NCBI GenBank assembly: GCA_964622375.1
Contig: CAZUQA010000009.1
Location: 1-12,074, forward strand
Length of the DNA stretch: 12,074 nt
Origin: CAZUQA01 sp964622375
GTDB lineage: Bacteria > Bacillota_I > Bacilli_A > Erysipelotrichales > Erysipelotrichaceae
Direction of reading: 5' to 3'
The notes under the pieces are model-generated. The model did not search any database, was not told where the DNA came from, and saw only the letters and a program-made list of their open reading frames with translations. Position 1 is the stretch's first letter. Every line of letters starts with the position of its first letter. A program made the translations under genes and the position numbers. Below, piece after piece: positions 1-6,906 of this stretch.

Positions 1-52
1 TATGATAAAAGATCGGGTGCTTAGGCACAGTTTAGTAAAAGTAAGTGAGTAA
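1..52 (+). CDS. grpE: GrpE nucleotide exchange factor, C-terminal end (partial)
   Basis: Only the last 16 complete codons are in the window, read in the frame starting at position 2 and ending at TAA 50-52. They spell MIKDRVLRHSLVKVSE. This resembles the usual GrpE C-terminus, in which a short hydrophobic stretch leads into DRV-x-R-x-x-x-V-x-V in the beta-wing domain that contacts DnaK. GrpE drives ADP release from DnaK. The stop lies 12 bases before the dnaK start, and the dnaK ribosome binding site begins right after it, giving the common grpE-dnaK-dnaJ order. The call rests on a short tail plus gene order, so the frame could be something else, but the match in both content and position is good. 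Confidence 0.8.
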   Translation, partial: MIKDRVLRHSLVKVSE

Positions 53-64
53 AGGAGAAAAAAC

Positions 65-1888
65 ATGAGTGAAAAAGTGAGTAACAAAGTAATCGGTATC
101 GACTTAGGAACAACGAATTCCTGTGTCGCGGTAATGGAAAATGGTGAAGTAAAAGTGATAACTAATCCGGAAGGTAACCGAACAACAGCTTCGGTTGTCG
201 CTTTTAAGGGCGGAGAAAAGATTGTGGGCGATGCCGCTAAACGTCAGGTGATCACCAACAAGAACAGTGTCATCTCAATTAAAAGAGAGATGGGGACTGA
301 TCATAAAGTAACTCTAGAAGGTAAGACTTATACCCCCCAAGAGATTTCAGCGATGATTCTCAGTTATATTAAGTCTTACGCTGAAGAGTATTTAGGTGAA
401 AAGGTAAAACGCGCAGTTATTACCGTTCCGGCTTATTTTAATGATGCCCAAAGACAAGCTACTAAAGACGCCGGAAAAATCGCCGGTTTGGAAGTTGAAA
501 GAATCATCAATGAACCCACAGCCGCGGCTTTAGCCTACGGTATCGATAAAACCGATAAAGAACAAAAAGTGTTGGTATTTGACCTAGGTGGCGGTACCTT
601 CGATGTCTCTATTTTGGAATTAGCTGACGGGACTTTTGAAGTATTAGCAACTGCCGGTAATAATCGTTTAGGCGGCGATGATTTTGATAATGTCATCGTT
701 GACTGGATGGTTGAACTGTTCAAGAAGGAGCAGGGCATCGACCTAACAAAAGATAAGATGGCTTTACAAAGAATGAAAGAAGCTGCTGAAAAGGCGAAGA
801 AAGATCTCTCCGGGGTGGTAGAAACCCAAATCAGTTTGCCTTTCTTGTCAGCTAACAGCGATGGGCCGTTGCACTTTGAACAGAAATTGACGCGGGCAAA
901 ATTCGATGAAATGACCAAGTTCCTGGTTGATAAGACTCTGGGCCCGATTCGTCAAGCTTTGAAAGACTCCGGCTTAACGAAGAATGATATCCATCAAGTA
1001 CTATTGGTTGGTGGTTCAACCAGAATTCCGGCGGTGGTAGAAGCTGTTAAGAACGAGTTAGGAAAAGAACCTAATAAGAGCGTTAATCCGGATGAAGTTG
1101 TCGCTATGGGGGCAGCGATTCAAGGCGCGGTTATTGCCGGGGATGTTAGTGATATCCTATTGTTGGATGTTACCCCTTTATCTTTGGGTATTGAAACCAT
1201 GGGTGGGGTTATGACGGTATTAATCGAAAGAAATACAACGATACCAACCTCCAGATCGCAAATCTTCTCAACGGCAGCTGATAATCAGCCGGCAGTTGAC
1301 GTCAATGTCTTGCAAGGTGAACGACCGATGGCGGCTGACAATAAGTCCTTAGGTAATTTTAAGTTGGACGGCATTGCGCCGGCGCCTCGTGGTATCCCGC
1401 AAATCGAAGTGACTTTCGATATTGATGTTAACGGGATCGTCCAAGTTAGCGCTATCGATAAAGGCACCAATAAAAAACAATCAATTACAATTTCAAATTC
1501 CAGTGGTTTGAGTGAGGCGGAAATTGAAAGAATGGTCAAAGAAGCGGAGGAACATAAAGCCGAAGATGAAAAACGTAAAGAAACGGCAGAATTAAAAAAT
1601 AAAGCTGAACAATTCATCCATCAAATTGACCAAAGTCTCAAAGAGGGAGCAGAAAATATTCCCGAAGATCAAAAAACCGAAGTTATCAAGCTCCGTGATG
1701 AACTGCAACAAGCTTTAGATGATGGGGACATGGATACCTTAAAAACTAAATTGGATGCTTTGGAACAAGCCGCTCATCAAATGAGTCAACAGATGTACCA
1801 ACAACAAGCTACTAACTCAGCAGCTACTGAAGAAAACGACATTAATGATGATAATATCGTCGATGCGGAATTCAGTGAAAAGAGCTAA
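65..1888 (+). CDS. dnaK: Chaperone protein DnaK (Hsp70)
   Basis: This is the cytosolic ATP-dependent Hsp70 chaperone, which binds exposed hydrophobic peptides and cycles with DnaJ and GrpE. The 607-residue length is normal. The first phosphate motif GIDLGTTNS is at residues 11-19 and the second, DLGGGTFDVS, starts at 173. The interdomain linker LLLD is near 365-368, followed by the beta-sandwich substrate domain and a charged helical lid rich in Glu, Lys and Gln, with a disordered acidic tail. Between the early beta strands (about residues 74-90) it lacks the insertion of roughly two dozen residues seen in Gram-negative DnaK, which supports a Firmicute host. An AGGAG site at 53-57 lies 7 bases before the ATG, so the start is secure. 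No CIRCE operator is visible; one would be expected further upstream, ahead of grpE or hrcA. Confidence 0.98.
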   Translation: MSEKVSNKVIGIDLGTTNSCVAVMENGEVKVITNPEGNRTTASVVAFKGGEKIVGDAAKRQVITNKNSVISIKREMGTDHKVTLEGKTYTPQEISAMILSYIKSYAEEYLGEKVKRAVITVPAYFNDAQRQATKDAGKIAGLEVERIINEPTAAALAYGIDKTDKEQKVLVFDLGGGTFDVSILELADGTFEVLATAGNNRLGGDDFDNVIVDWMVELFKKEQGIDLTKDKMALQRMKEAAEKAKKDLSGVVETQISLPFLSANSDGPLHFEQKLTRAKFDEMTKFLVDKTLGPIRQALKDSGLTKNDIHQVLLVGGSTRIPAVVEAVKNELGKEPNKSVNPDEVVAMGAAIQGAVIAGDVSDILLLDVTPLSLGIETMGGVMTVLIERNTTIPTSRSQIFSTAADNQPAVDVNVLQGERPMAADNKSLGNFKLDGIAPAPRGIPQIEVTFDIDVNGIVQVSAIDKGTNKKQSITISNSSGLSEAEIERMVKEAEEHKAEDEKRKETAELKNKAEQFIHQIDQSLKEGAENIPEDQKTEVIKLRDELQQALDDGDMDTLKTKLDALEQAAHQMSQQMYQQQATNSAATEENDINDDNIVDAEFSEKS

Positions 1889-1921
1889 GGAACGCTTCAT
1901 TAAAGAAGTTGGATAAACCTC

Positions 1922-3034
1922 ATGGCGAAACGTGATTATTACGAAGTTTTGGGCATTGCGAAAAACGCAACAGAGGATGAGATAAAGAAAGCGTATCGTG
2001 CTTTGGCCAAAAAATATCATCCTGATGTCAGTAAAGAAGCTAATGCTGCCGATAAATTTAAAGAGGTGCAGGAAGCCTATGAAGTTTTAAGCGACAGCCA
2101 AAAAAGGGCACAGTATGATCAATTCGGCCATGCGGCTTTTGAAAACGGTGGTCAAGGCTATGGCGGTTTCGGTGGTGGTTTTGGCGGCTTTGACGACTTA
2201 GGTGATATCTTCAGTTCCTTCTTTGGTGGCGGTTTCAGTGGTAGCAGTAGGCGAAGCGGGCCCCGTAAAGGCCAAGATCGTTTTCTGCAGGTTACCATTG
2301 ATTTCATGGATGCCGTCTTTGGTAAGGAACTGTCAATTCCTCTGAGTTTTGATGAAGAATGTCCGGATTGTAGCGGAACGGGAGCCTACAGTAAAGATGA
2401 TTTGCAGAGTTGTAGTAACTGTCATGGTAGCGGTAAGGTTACCAGCCAACAGCGAACAGCTTTTGGGGTTTTCCAACAACAGAGTGTTTGCCCGGTATGT
2501 CGTGGTAGCGGAAAAGAAATAAAACGGCAATGTCCCAAGTGTAAAGGGCAGGGCTATCAAAGAAAGAATATTGAAGTCCAACTTAAGGTGCCGGCTGGCA
2601 TTCAAACCGGACAACAGTTACGGGTAGCCGGAAAAGGTGAAAGAGGCAGTAATGGTGGAACTAACGGCGACTTGTTTGTTGAAGTAGCGGTTAGAAGACA
2701 CAAAAGTTTTGTCCGTGATGGTCGTAACATTCACATTACCGTACCGATTTCCAATGTCGATGCGGTCTTAGGTTGTAAGATCGATGTCCCGACGGTCTAT
2801 GGCGATGTTTCTCTGACTATACCTGAGGGTACCCAGCCCAACACTAAATTCCGTTTAAAAGGTAAAGGCATAAAGGATACCAGAACCGGATTAAGCGGTG
2901 ATCAATATGTCGAGGTAAATATTGAGATTCCCAAGAAACTCACAAGAGAAGAAAAGGAACTATATCAGAGTATCAAAGATAAAAACAAAAACACCAAATC
3001 GGTTTTTGACAGATTTAAGGAAACATTTAAGTAA
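1922..3034 (+). CDS. dnaJ: Chaperone protein DnaJ (Hsp40, type I)
   Basis: This is the co-chaperone that delivers substrates to DnaK and stimulates its ATPase. It is a full type I DnaJ of 370 residues. The J domain is at about 1-70 with the HPD tripeptide at 33-35. A Gly/Phe-rich linker follows at about 75-108. The zinc-binding region has four CxxCxGxG modules, with cysteine pairs at 147/150, 164/167, 190/193 and 204/207. Two C-terminal beta domains bind substrate. It starts 33 bases after the dnaK stop. The ribosome binding site is weak: only GGA within TTGGATAAAC shortly before the ATG. That could lower DnaJ output relative to DnaK. A strong terminator directly follows the stop, so this is the last gene of the heat-shock operon. 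Confidence 0.98.
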   Translation: MAKRDYYEVLGIAKNATEDEIKKAYRALAKKYHPDVSKEANAADKFKEVQEAYEVLSDSQKRAQYDQFGHAAFENGGQGYGGFGGGFGGFDDLGDIFSSFFGGGFSGSSRRSGPRKGQDRFLQVTIDFMDAVFGKELSIPLSFDEECPDCSGTGAYSKDDLQSCSNCHGSGKVTSQQRTAFGVFQQQSVCPVCRGSGKEIKRQCPKCKGQGYQRKNIEVQLKVPAGIQTGQQLRVAGKGERGSNGGTNGDLFVEVAVRRHKSFVRDGRNIHITVPISNVDAVLGCKIDVPTVYGDVSLTIPEGTQPNTKFRLKGKGIKDTRTGLSGDQYVEVNIEIPKKLTREEKELYQSIKDKNKNTKSVFDRFKETFK

Positions 3035-3037
3035 CGT

Positions 3038-3063
3038 AGAGTAGCATTGGCTACTCTTTTTTT
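3038..3063 (+). terminator. Rho-independent terminator of the dnaK operon
   Basis: Perfect 8-bp stem AGAGTAGC (3038-3045) with GCTACTCT (3050-3057), a 4-base ATTG loop, and a run of T at 3057-3063. It begins 3 bases after the dnaJ stop. Confidence 0.93.
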
Positions 3064-3082
3064 CGTGACAGTTGCCGGGAGA

Positions 3083-3111
3083 TTGAATAGAATATGTGTG
3101 AATGTTATAAT
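3083..3111 (+). promoter_or_regulatory. Sigma-A type promoter for the FN3-repeat gene
   Basis: The -35 element TTGAAT (3083-3088) is separated by exactly 17 bases from a consensus -10 TATAAT (3106-3111), which is preceded by an extended -10 TG at 3103-3104. Transcription should start near 3118, just before the ribosome binding site AAGGA (3118-3122). The promoter covers the in-frame ATG at 3094, which rules that codon out as the start on this transcript. Confidence 0.82.
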
Positions 3112-3129
3112 AAAAATAAGGAATGTAAT

Positions 3130-4881
3130 ATGGATAAACGAAAAAAGCTCTTGTTGACATTGCTTTGGGGATTACTTATTATTTCAGGTTTTACTACAAT
3201 TAACGCAGCAAATCTTATCATTGATAATAAATCTTATGCCGAGATTTCAACAGTAACAAGTAAACAGGCAGTGAGTTTGAGTACGACACTACAGAAACCT
3301 GCTTTCACTATTGTTGAGGCGGGTTACACTACCATGGAATTGAATTTTTGTGAAGATGAGGCAGCTTCAGGTTATGAGATTTATCGAGCGACTGCAAAAA
3401 ATGGTAAATTTAAGTTGATAGCATCTGTAAATGCCAAACAGTTTATAGACCGGGGATTAACTTCAAATAAAACTTATTATTACAAAGTGAGAATTTTAGC
3501 AGTCGAAGACTCAAAGAAGATTTACAGTTCCTTTTCGACAATCAAATCAAGAAAAACACTTGTTTTGGATAAAGCAACACTGGCAACAAAAGTTGTTGAT
3601 TTTTGTAGTATTGAGTTGGACTTCTCAACTGTAGCTGATGCTGATGGTTATATGATATATCGTGCAACTGCAAAAAACGGCAAATATAAACATATTGCTA
3701 CAGTTAGTGAGAATAAATTTGTTGATACCGGTGCTATAACCAATAAGACCTACTTTTATAAAGTTAGGGCCTATAGAGTTGATGACATAATGAACGGGAA
3801 AGAGCTTATTGTCTACGGACCCTATTCAAGTATAAAATCAAATAAAGCAAAGTTTGAAACGCCCAAAATTAAAATCGATGAAACTGACCATGACTCTGTC
3901 AAAATCAGCTGGGAGGTTATAGAAGGAGCTGAGGGTTACGAAATAGCTAGATATGACAATGTCACTAAGAAGTGGAGGATAGTAAAAACAGTTCCTGCTG
4001 CTACCATGGAGTATGTGAATAGTAATTTAGTATCAGGTAGACAGTATCAGTACAAAGTTAGAGCTTTTCGTGTTGTAAATAAAAAGCGAGTTTATAGTGT
4101 CTATTCACTGGCACAAAAAACTAAGCCAATGTTACTGGAGCCAACTCTAAATCTTCAGTACTCAAGTATTAGTAATGCTATTGCTTCTTGGAGAGAGATT
4201 CCGGGGGCAGAGGGTTATTTGATTTATCGTCGTATTCCAAATTTTTCGAGCGCTTGGCGAAATGAAGCGGTTATTTTTCTAAAAAACCCGAAAAATGGAA
4301 GATCATTCGAAAAAATAAATGGTATTTATTATGCTCATGTGGGTGCTGAAGCTGGTTTGGAGGCGGAGTATAAGATAGTAGCTTTTAAAACGGTCAATGG
4401 CAAAAGAATATATGGAAAAGAGTCAGAGATTAGGAGAATTGCCGGTTTACCAAAGCAACCAAGTATATTCATTTATTTTCGCAGTGAAGCGAAAGATGAC
4501 ACTCAAGTTTATATTTTTCCGGTCAATCAATTTCTTTTAGAAGACCAAGACTGCAGTTACAGTAGGGTTACGGCAGTCATACGCAATGGCGATGAAGTAA
4601 TAGGGGATGAATATTCTATTTATCCCAATTATAATGATTATTTAGTTTCATTTCATTTGAGAGTGCAAACTGCTGACTACAATGCTGGTAACAAAATCTC
4701 ATTTGAAGTGCGAACCTTATCTTATCCTGATTCATCCGGGCTACTGTTTTACAGTAGCGAACCGACTTTCTTTATACCGGCTAATATTGATTTATCCGGA
4801 TTGGAATATGATTACACTTTGATAATTCATCCCGACCATACTGTTATCGTACCAGGCAACGCCGTGTTTTTTCCTCGATGA
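3130..4881 (+). CDS. Secreted protein with four fibronectin type III-like repeats
   Basis: This is a predicted exported protein of 583 residues, function unknown. The N-terminus is a classical signal peptide: basic MDKRKK, a hydrophobic core, then a TINA|AN cleavage site near residue 26. Four FN3-like repeats follow at roughly 57-145, 146-244, 245-335 and 336-438. Each carries a G-Y-x-I-x-R strand (for example ASGYEIYRATAKNGK at 79-93 and ADGYMIYRATAKNGK at 171-185), and the first three carry a later Y-x-Y-K-V-R strand. Repeats 1 and 2 are closest, spaced 92 residues apart; the fourth is most diverged. Residues 440-583 look beta-rich but match no family I can name. There is no LPXTG motif, terminal membrane span or obvious enzymatic domain, so it may be released or held non-covalently. 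Start 3130 is preferred over 3094 because AAGGA lies 7 bases upstream and the promoter overlaps 3094. Codon use looks more AT-rich than in the flanking housekeeping genes. Likely roles are surface adhesion or matrix binding, by inference only. Confidence 0.85.
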   Translation: MDKRKKLLLTLLWGLLIISGFTTINAANLIIDNKSYAEISTVTSKQAVSLSTTLQKPAFTIVEAGYTTMELNFCEDEAASGYEIYRATAKNGKFKLIASVNAKQFIDRGLTSNKTYYYKVRILAVEDSKKIYSSFSTIKSRKTLVLDKATLATKVVDFCSIELDFSTVADADGYMIYRATAKNGKYKHIATVSENKFVDTGAITNKTYFYKVRAYRVDDIMNGKELIVYGPYSSIKSNKAKFETPKIKIDETDHDSVKISWEVIEGAEGYEIARYDNVTKKWRIVKTVPAATMEYVNSNLVSGRQYQYKVRAFRVVNKKRVYSVYSLAQKTKPMLLEPTLNLQYSSISNAIASWREIPGAEGYLIYRRIPNFSSAWRNEAVIFLKNPKNGRSFEKINGIYYAHVGAEAGLEAEYKIVAFKTVNGKRIYGKESEIRRIAGLPKQPSIFIYFRSEAKDDTQVYIFPVNQFLLEDQDCSYSRVTAVIRNGDEVIGDEYSIYPNYNDYLVSFHLRVQTADYNAGNKISFEVRTLSYPDSSGLLFYSSEPTFFIPANIDLSGLEYDYTLIIHPDHTVIVPGNAVFFPR

Positions 4882-4919
4882 ATTAGTTTAGTTATGCCAT
4901 TTTACGACAATAATGAACA

Positions 4920-4940
4920 CAATCAATGATTGAATTTTTT
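4920..4940 (+). terminator. Weak candidate terminator after the FN3 gene
   Basis: CAATC (4920-4924) can pair with GATTG (4928-4932) over a 3-base loop, followed by AA and six T (4935-4940). The stem is only 5 bp, so termination would be inefficient. No better hairpin follows the gene. Confidence 0.4.
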
Positions 4941-5014
4941 CCGTGTTTCGGTTTTAGTTTTGTGATTTTATTTACAGCTTCAACAGCAGGTGAGAATTGT
5001 CGTAATAGCACTAT

Positions 5015-5044
5015 TTTACGATAAATCTAGGTAATTTTTATAAG
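5015..5044 (+). promoter_or_regulatory. Possible promoter for the 35-codon gene
   Basis: TTTACG (5015-5020) is 18 bases from TATAAG (5039-5044). Further -10-like words, TATAAA at 5051-5056 and TATTAT at 5058-5063, lie closer to the gene but lack a good -35. The stretch is AT-rich enough for such words to occur by chance. The -35 candidate overlaps the second ATTTTACGA repeat. Confidence 0.35.
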
Positions 5045-5080
5045 ATAAGCTATAAAGTATTATAGGAAAGGGGGGTGCAA

Positions 5081-5188
5081 ATGCTGACCTACATTGCCAT
5101 TGCTGCTGGGATTGTTGCGGTTATTAAAATACTCACTTCGAAAAGAGGTAGGATAAGTATACCCGGCATCAAAATTGGCTGGGGCTAA
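5081..5188 (+). CDS. Small single-span membrane peptide, 35 residues, unknown function
   Basis: I do not recognise this protein. An ATG at 5081 follows a strong purine-rich site (AGGAAAGGGGGG at 5064-5075, 5 bases before the ATG), and the frame closes at TAA 5186-5188. Residues 2-18 are hydrophobic (Leu, Ile, Ala, Val, Gly) with one Lys at 16, consistent with a membrane-inserting helix. A basic cluster KRGR is at 21-24, and a short tail ISIPGIKIGWG ends the protein. Net charge is positive. An intrinsic terminator begins inside the stop codon, so it looks like an independent one-gene unit. Size, charge and layout resemble type I toxins or leaderless membrane-active peptides, but no family match is claimed. 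It could also be a small membrane regulator. Reality of the gene rests on the ribosome binding site, composition and terminator. Confidence 0.65.
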   Translation: MLTYIAIAAGIVAVIKILTSKRGRISIPGIKIGWG

Positions 5189-5211
5189 AGGATAGTAAAA
5201 CTATCCTTTTT
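5187..5211 (+). terminator. Rho-independent terminator after the 35-codon gene
   Basis: Perfect 9-bp stem AAAGGATAG (5187-5195) with CTATCCTTT (5201-5209), loop TAAAA, and a T run at 5207-5211. It overlaps the small gene's stop codon and ends 6 bases before the radC ATG, so it could also act as an attenuator for radC. Confidence 0.83.
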
Positions 5212-5217
5212 GTGTAT

Positions 5218-5898
5218 ATGCTGGTAAAAGAAGTAGCGAAAAACGAAAGGCCGAGAGAGAAAGCCCTCAAGTATGGAATTAAGATTTTAAGTAATCGCGA
5301 GTTATTGGCTTTGCTTTTGCGTAGTGGTTTTTCCAATTATTCCAGTTTAGATATAGCCGATGATCTTTTATCAACCCACGGCAGCTTAAACCGTTTGCTC
5401 CACTTGGAAATTTCCGAGTTGTGTCAACATCGGGGCATCAAGATAGCCAAGGCTTTGGAATTATTGGCATGTACGGAGCTAGCCAGTCGAATGATGTCAG
5501 AAGAGTTGGAAGAATCCGATGTGATATCTTCACCGCAATTGTTGGTTAACTGGTTACGCTTAAAATTTGGTTTTGAGAATCAGGAACAATTTATTGTTGT
5601 TTTTCTCAATGTGAAGAATAAGGTTTGTTACCATGAAGTGATATCCAAAGGCGGCTTGGATTCAGCGAGTGTTCATCCCCGGGAAGTCTTTAAACAAGCC
5701 ATCAGACTGTCTTGCGCTAAAATAATTTGTGTTCATAATCACCCTTCCGGAGATGTAGAGCCATCGCCAACCGATATGGCAGTGACCAAGAGCTTACTGG
5801 AGGCTGCTCGGGTACTAAAAATTGATTTGTTGGATCACATCATCATCGGAAGCAGTCGACATTTCAGTTTTAAAGACAATGGCTTATTAAATCTGTAG
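5218..5898 (+). CDS. radC: RadC-family JAB/MPN domain protein
   Basis: This belongs to the RadC (YeeS/YicR) family, historically linked to DNA repair; its biochemical role is unsettled. The 226 residues match the family's usual length. The N-terminal signature ERPREKALKYG is at 10-20 and the ELLALLLRSG helix at 28-37, followed by a helix-hairpin-helix-like stretch around residues 60-85. The C-terminal JAMM domain has HPREVF at 153-158, then HNHPSG at 173-178 with PSPTD at 182-186. The metal-ligand pattern (His173, His175, Asp186) is intact. DH at 206-207 and the C-terminal SFKDNGL are also typical. ATG 5218 gives the family-standard N-terminus; an in-frame GTG at 5212 would add two residues. 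No Shine-Dalgarno sequence precedes either, because the hairpin and T run of the preceding terminator occupy that space. How radC is transcribed and translated is unclear: read-through, or a promoter I cannot identify. Confidence 0.93.
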   Translation: MLVKEVAKNERPREKALKYGIKILSNRELLALLLRSGFSNYSSLDIADDLLSTHGSLNRLLHLEISELCQHRGIKIAKALELLACTELASRMMSEELEESDVISSPQLLVNWLRLKFGFENQEQFIVVFLNVKNKVCYHEVISKGGLDSASVHPREVFKQAIRLSCAKIICVHNHPSGDVEPSPTDMAVTKSLLEAARVLKIDLLDHIIIGSSRHFSFKDNGLLNL

Positions 5899-5914
5899 TT
5901 TGAAGATTAGGGGC

Positions 5915-5925
5915 TGTGCTATAAT
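5915..5925 (+). promoter_or_regulatory. Extended -10 promoter, possibly giving a leaderless mRNA
   Basis: TGTGCTATAAT at 5915-5925 is an extended -10 (TGTG then consensus TATAAT at 5920-5925). The -35 is poor; TTTGAA at 5899-5904 is spaced only 15 bases. With the usual 6-7 base gap, RNA would start at 5931-5932, on the A of the ATG at 5932. AGGGG at 5909-5913 lies too far upstream to serve as a ribosome binding site and would not be in the RNA. Confidence 0.65.
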
Positions 5926-5931
5926 GAAACT

Positions 5932-6906
5932 ATGAAAAAACTCATGGTTTCTTTTTTAGTTATCGCCTTATTGTTGAGTGGCCTTAGCGGCTGTAAAGCT
6001 AAACGTTTGAAAGTCTGCGCTACAGTTTACCCCGTCAAGTATTTACTGGAAAGGTTAGGCGGCACCAGAATTGACAGCTGTCTTTTATCTGACAACAGTC
6101 AGATTATTCGTTCGCAGATTTCTGCCACCTACAAAAGCGATGTAAAGGGCGCTAATGCGATTTTCTATGTCAGCGATCTGGAGCCTTTCATGTTTTTGTA
6201 TCGCAATGAATTTATTCAACAAAACATTGACTTATACGATATTACCATTAATTCGCGTTTATATGATTTTAAACGCTATACCCAAACAATCACTGATGGG
6301 GTGAGCAGTTTTAGCGAAAGTGAGTATTATCCGGATGCCCAGGTTTTTGCGATGACTGATATGTATCGTTACGATCCTTATGTCTGGTTAGACCCTATTG
6401 CCTATAGCAGTATGGCCAAGACTATCTTGGACTATTTGGTAAAAAATGCTCCTTTAGATAAGGAATTTTTTCAGGAAAATTTCAATCAATTGCAGTTGGA
6501 ACTGGTAGCTTTGGATGCAGAATTCCAACAACTCAATAACCTCAAAAAGCGACCCAAAGTTATAACCATGACACCAAGCTTCGGCATTTGGCAGAAATCT
6601 TTTGGTATTGAGGTCTATCCTATTATTCTTTCGAAATTCGGCGTAATGCCGGATGAAGCCCAGCTAAAGGTTATTAAAGAGCAGCTGTTTTTCCATTCCG
6701 TACGTTGTGTTGCTTATGAAAATGGTTTAGATGCTGATATTCTTAAACTGATGGAAGACTTGGTTAAAGAACGCTACGCCAAGCAATTCCCTTTATATAA
6801 TTTGAGTTTTCTCACGGCGGAACAAATTGCTGAAGGTATAAGCTATTTTGACTTAATGCGTGAAAATCTCGAGAGTCTGAAGTTGATAGCAGAATTGTAT
6901 GAATAA
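5932..6906 (+). CDS. ZnuA-like (adhesin-family) solute-binding lipoprotein lacking the usual metal histidines
   Basis: A 324-residue lipoprotein. The signal peptide has basic MKK, a hydrophobic core, and lipobox LSGC with the lipidated Cys at 21. The rest follows the fold of cluster A-I metal-binding proteins (ZnuA, TroA, PsaA): ATVYPVKYLLERLGG near 30-44, DPYVWLDP at 148-155, and a C-terminal lobe with VAYENG at 260-265. In the family, His ligands sit in the first-lobe loop, in DPHVWLDP, and in an HDAF-like motif. Here these become no His (SDNSQIIRS at 53-61), Tyr150, and Thr214 of TPSFG; only a Glu (263) remains near the fourth site. The His-rich loop is also absent. No ABC permease or ATPase is nearby. 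Its last 8 bases overlap polA. It may bind a different ligand or act as a structural or regulatory lipoprotein. Assignment to the superfamily is fairly sure; zinc uptake is doubtful. Confidence 0.8.
   Translation: MKKLMVSFLVIALLLSGLSGCKAKRLKVCATVYPVKYLLERLGGTRIDSCLLSDNSQIIRSQISATYKSDVKGANAIFYVSDLEPFMFLYRNEFIQQNIDLYDITINSRLYDFKRYTQTITDGVSSFSESEYYPDAQVFAMTDMYRYDPYVWLDPIAYSSMAKTILDYLVKNAPLDKEFFQENFNQLQLELVALDAEFQQLNNLKKRPKVITMTPSFGIWQKSFGIEVYPIILSKFGVMPDEAQLKVIKEQLFFHSVRCVAYENGLDADILKLMEDLVKERYAKQFPLYNLSFLTAEQIAEGISYFDLMRENLESLKLIAELYE

Larger units (their letters stand above)
4882..5080. other. Intergenic region with TTACGA-type repeats
   Basis: About 200 AT-rich bases with no credible gene. 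ATTTTACGA occurs directly at 4899-4907 and 5013-5021. TTACGACAAT (4902-4911) has a perfect 10-base inverted partner ATTGTCGTAA at 4996-5005. The inverted copy and the second direct copy can also fold locally, with TCGTAA at 5000-5005 pairing with TTACGA at 5016-5021. The copies lie upstream of the small gene at 5081, so they could be operator-like sites or RNA structure. This is inference from symmetry alone. Confidence 0.5.

Noticed and set aside
17..28. GTGC-TTAG-GCAC hairpin before dnaK
   Set aside because: A 4-bp stem lying within the grpE coding end; no regulatory meaning can be supported.
535..918. Long minus-strand open frame inside dnaK
   Set aside because: It lies wholly opposite a conserved gene, has low-complexity Ser/Lys/Phe-rich content, and has no ribosome binding site or family signature. 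The same applies to the other minus-strand frames opposite dnaK, dnaJ and polA.
1903..1916. Short CTTC/GAAG hairpin between dnaK and dnaJ
   Set aside because: The stem is only 4 bp with no T run. It is too weak to call a processing site or terminator.
3094..3129. Upstream in-frame ATG that would extend the FN3 protein by 12 residues
   Set aside because: It lies inside the -35/-10 promoter (3083-3111) and would put a Cys- and Asn-rich stretch before a good signal peptide. ATG 3130 has AAGGA at the right distance.
5059..5080. Minus-strand TATAAT (5064-5059) with TTGCAC (5080-5075), a possible antisense RNA promoter against the 35-codon gene
   Set aside because: The spacing is only 10 bases, far below the usual 16-18, there is no extended -10, and the region is AT-rich. 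An antisense RNA is possible but not supported.
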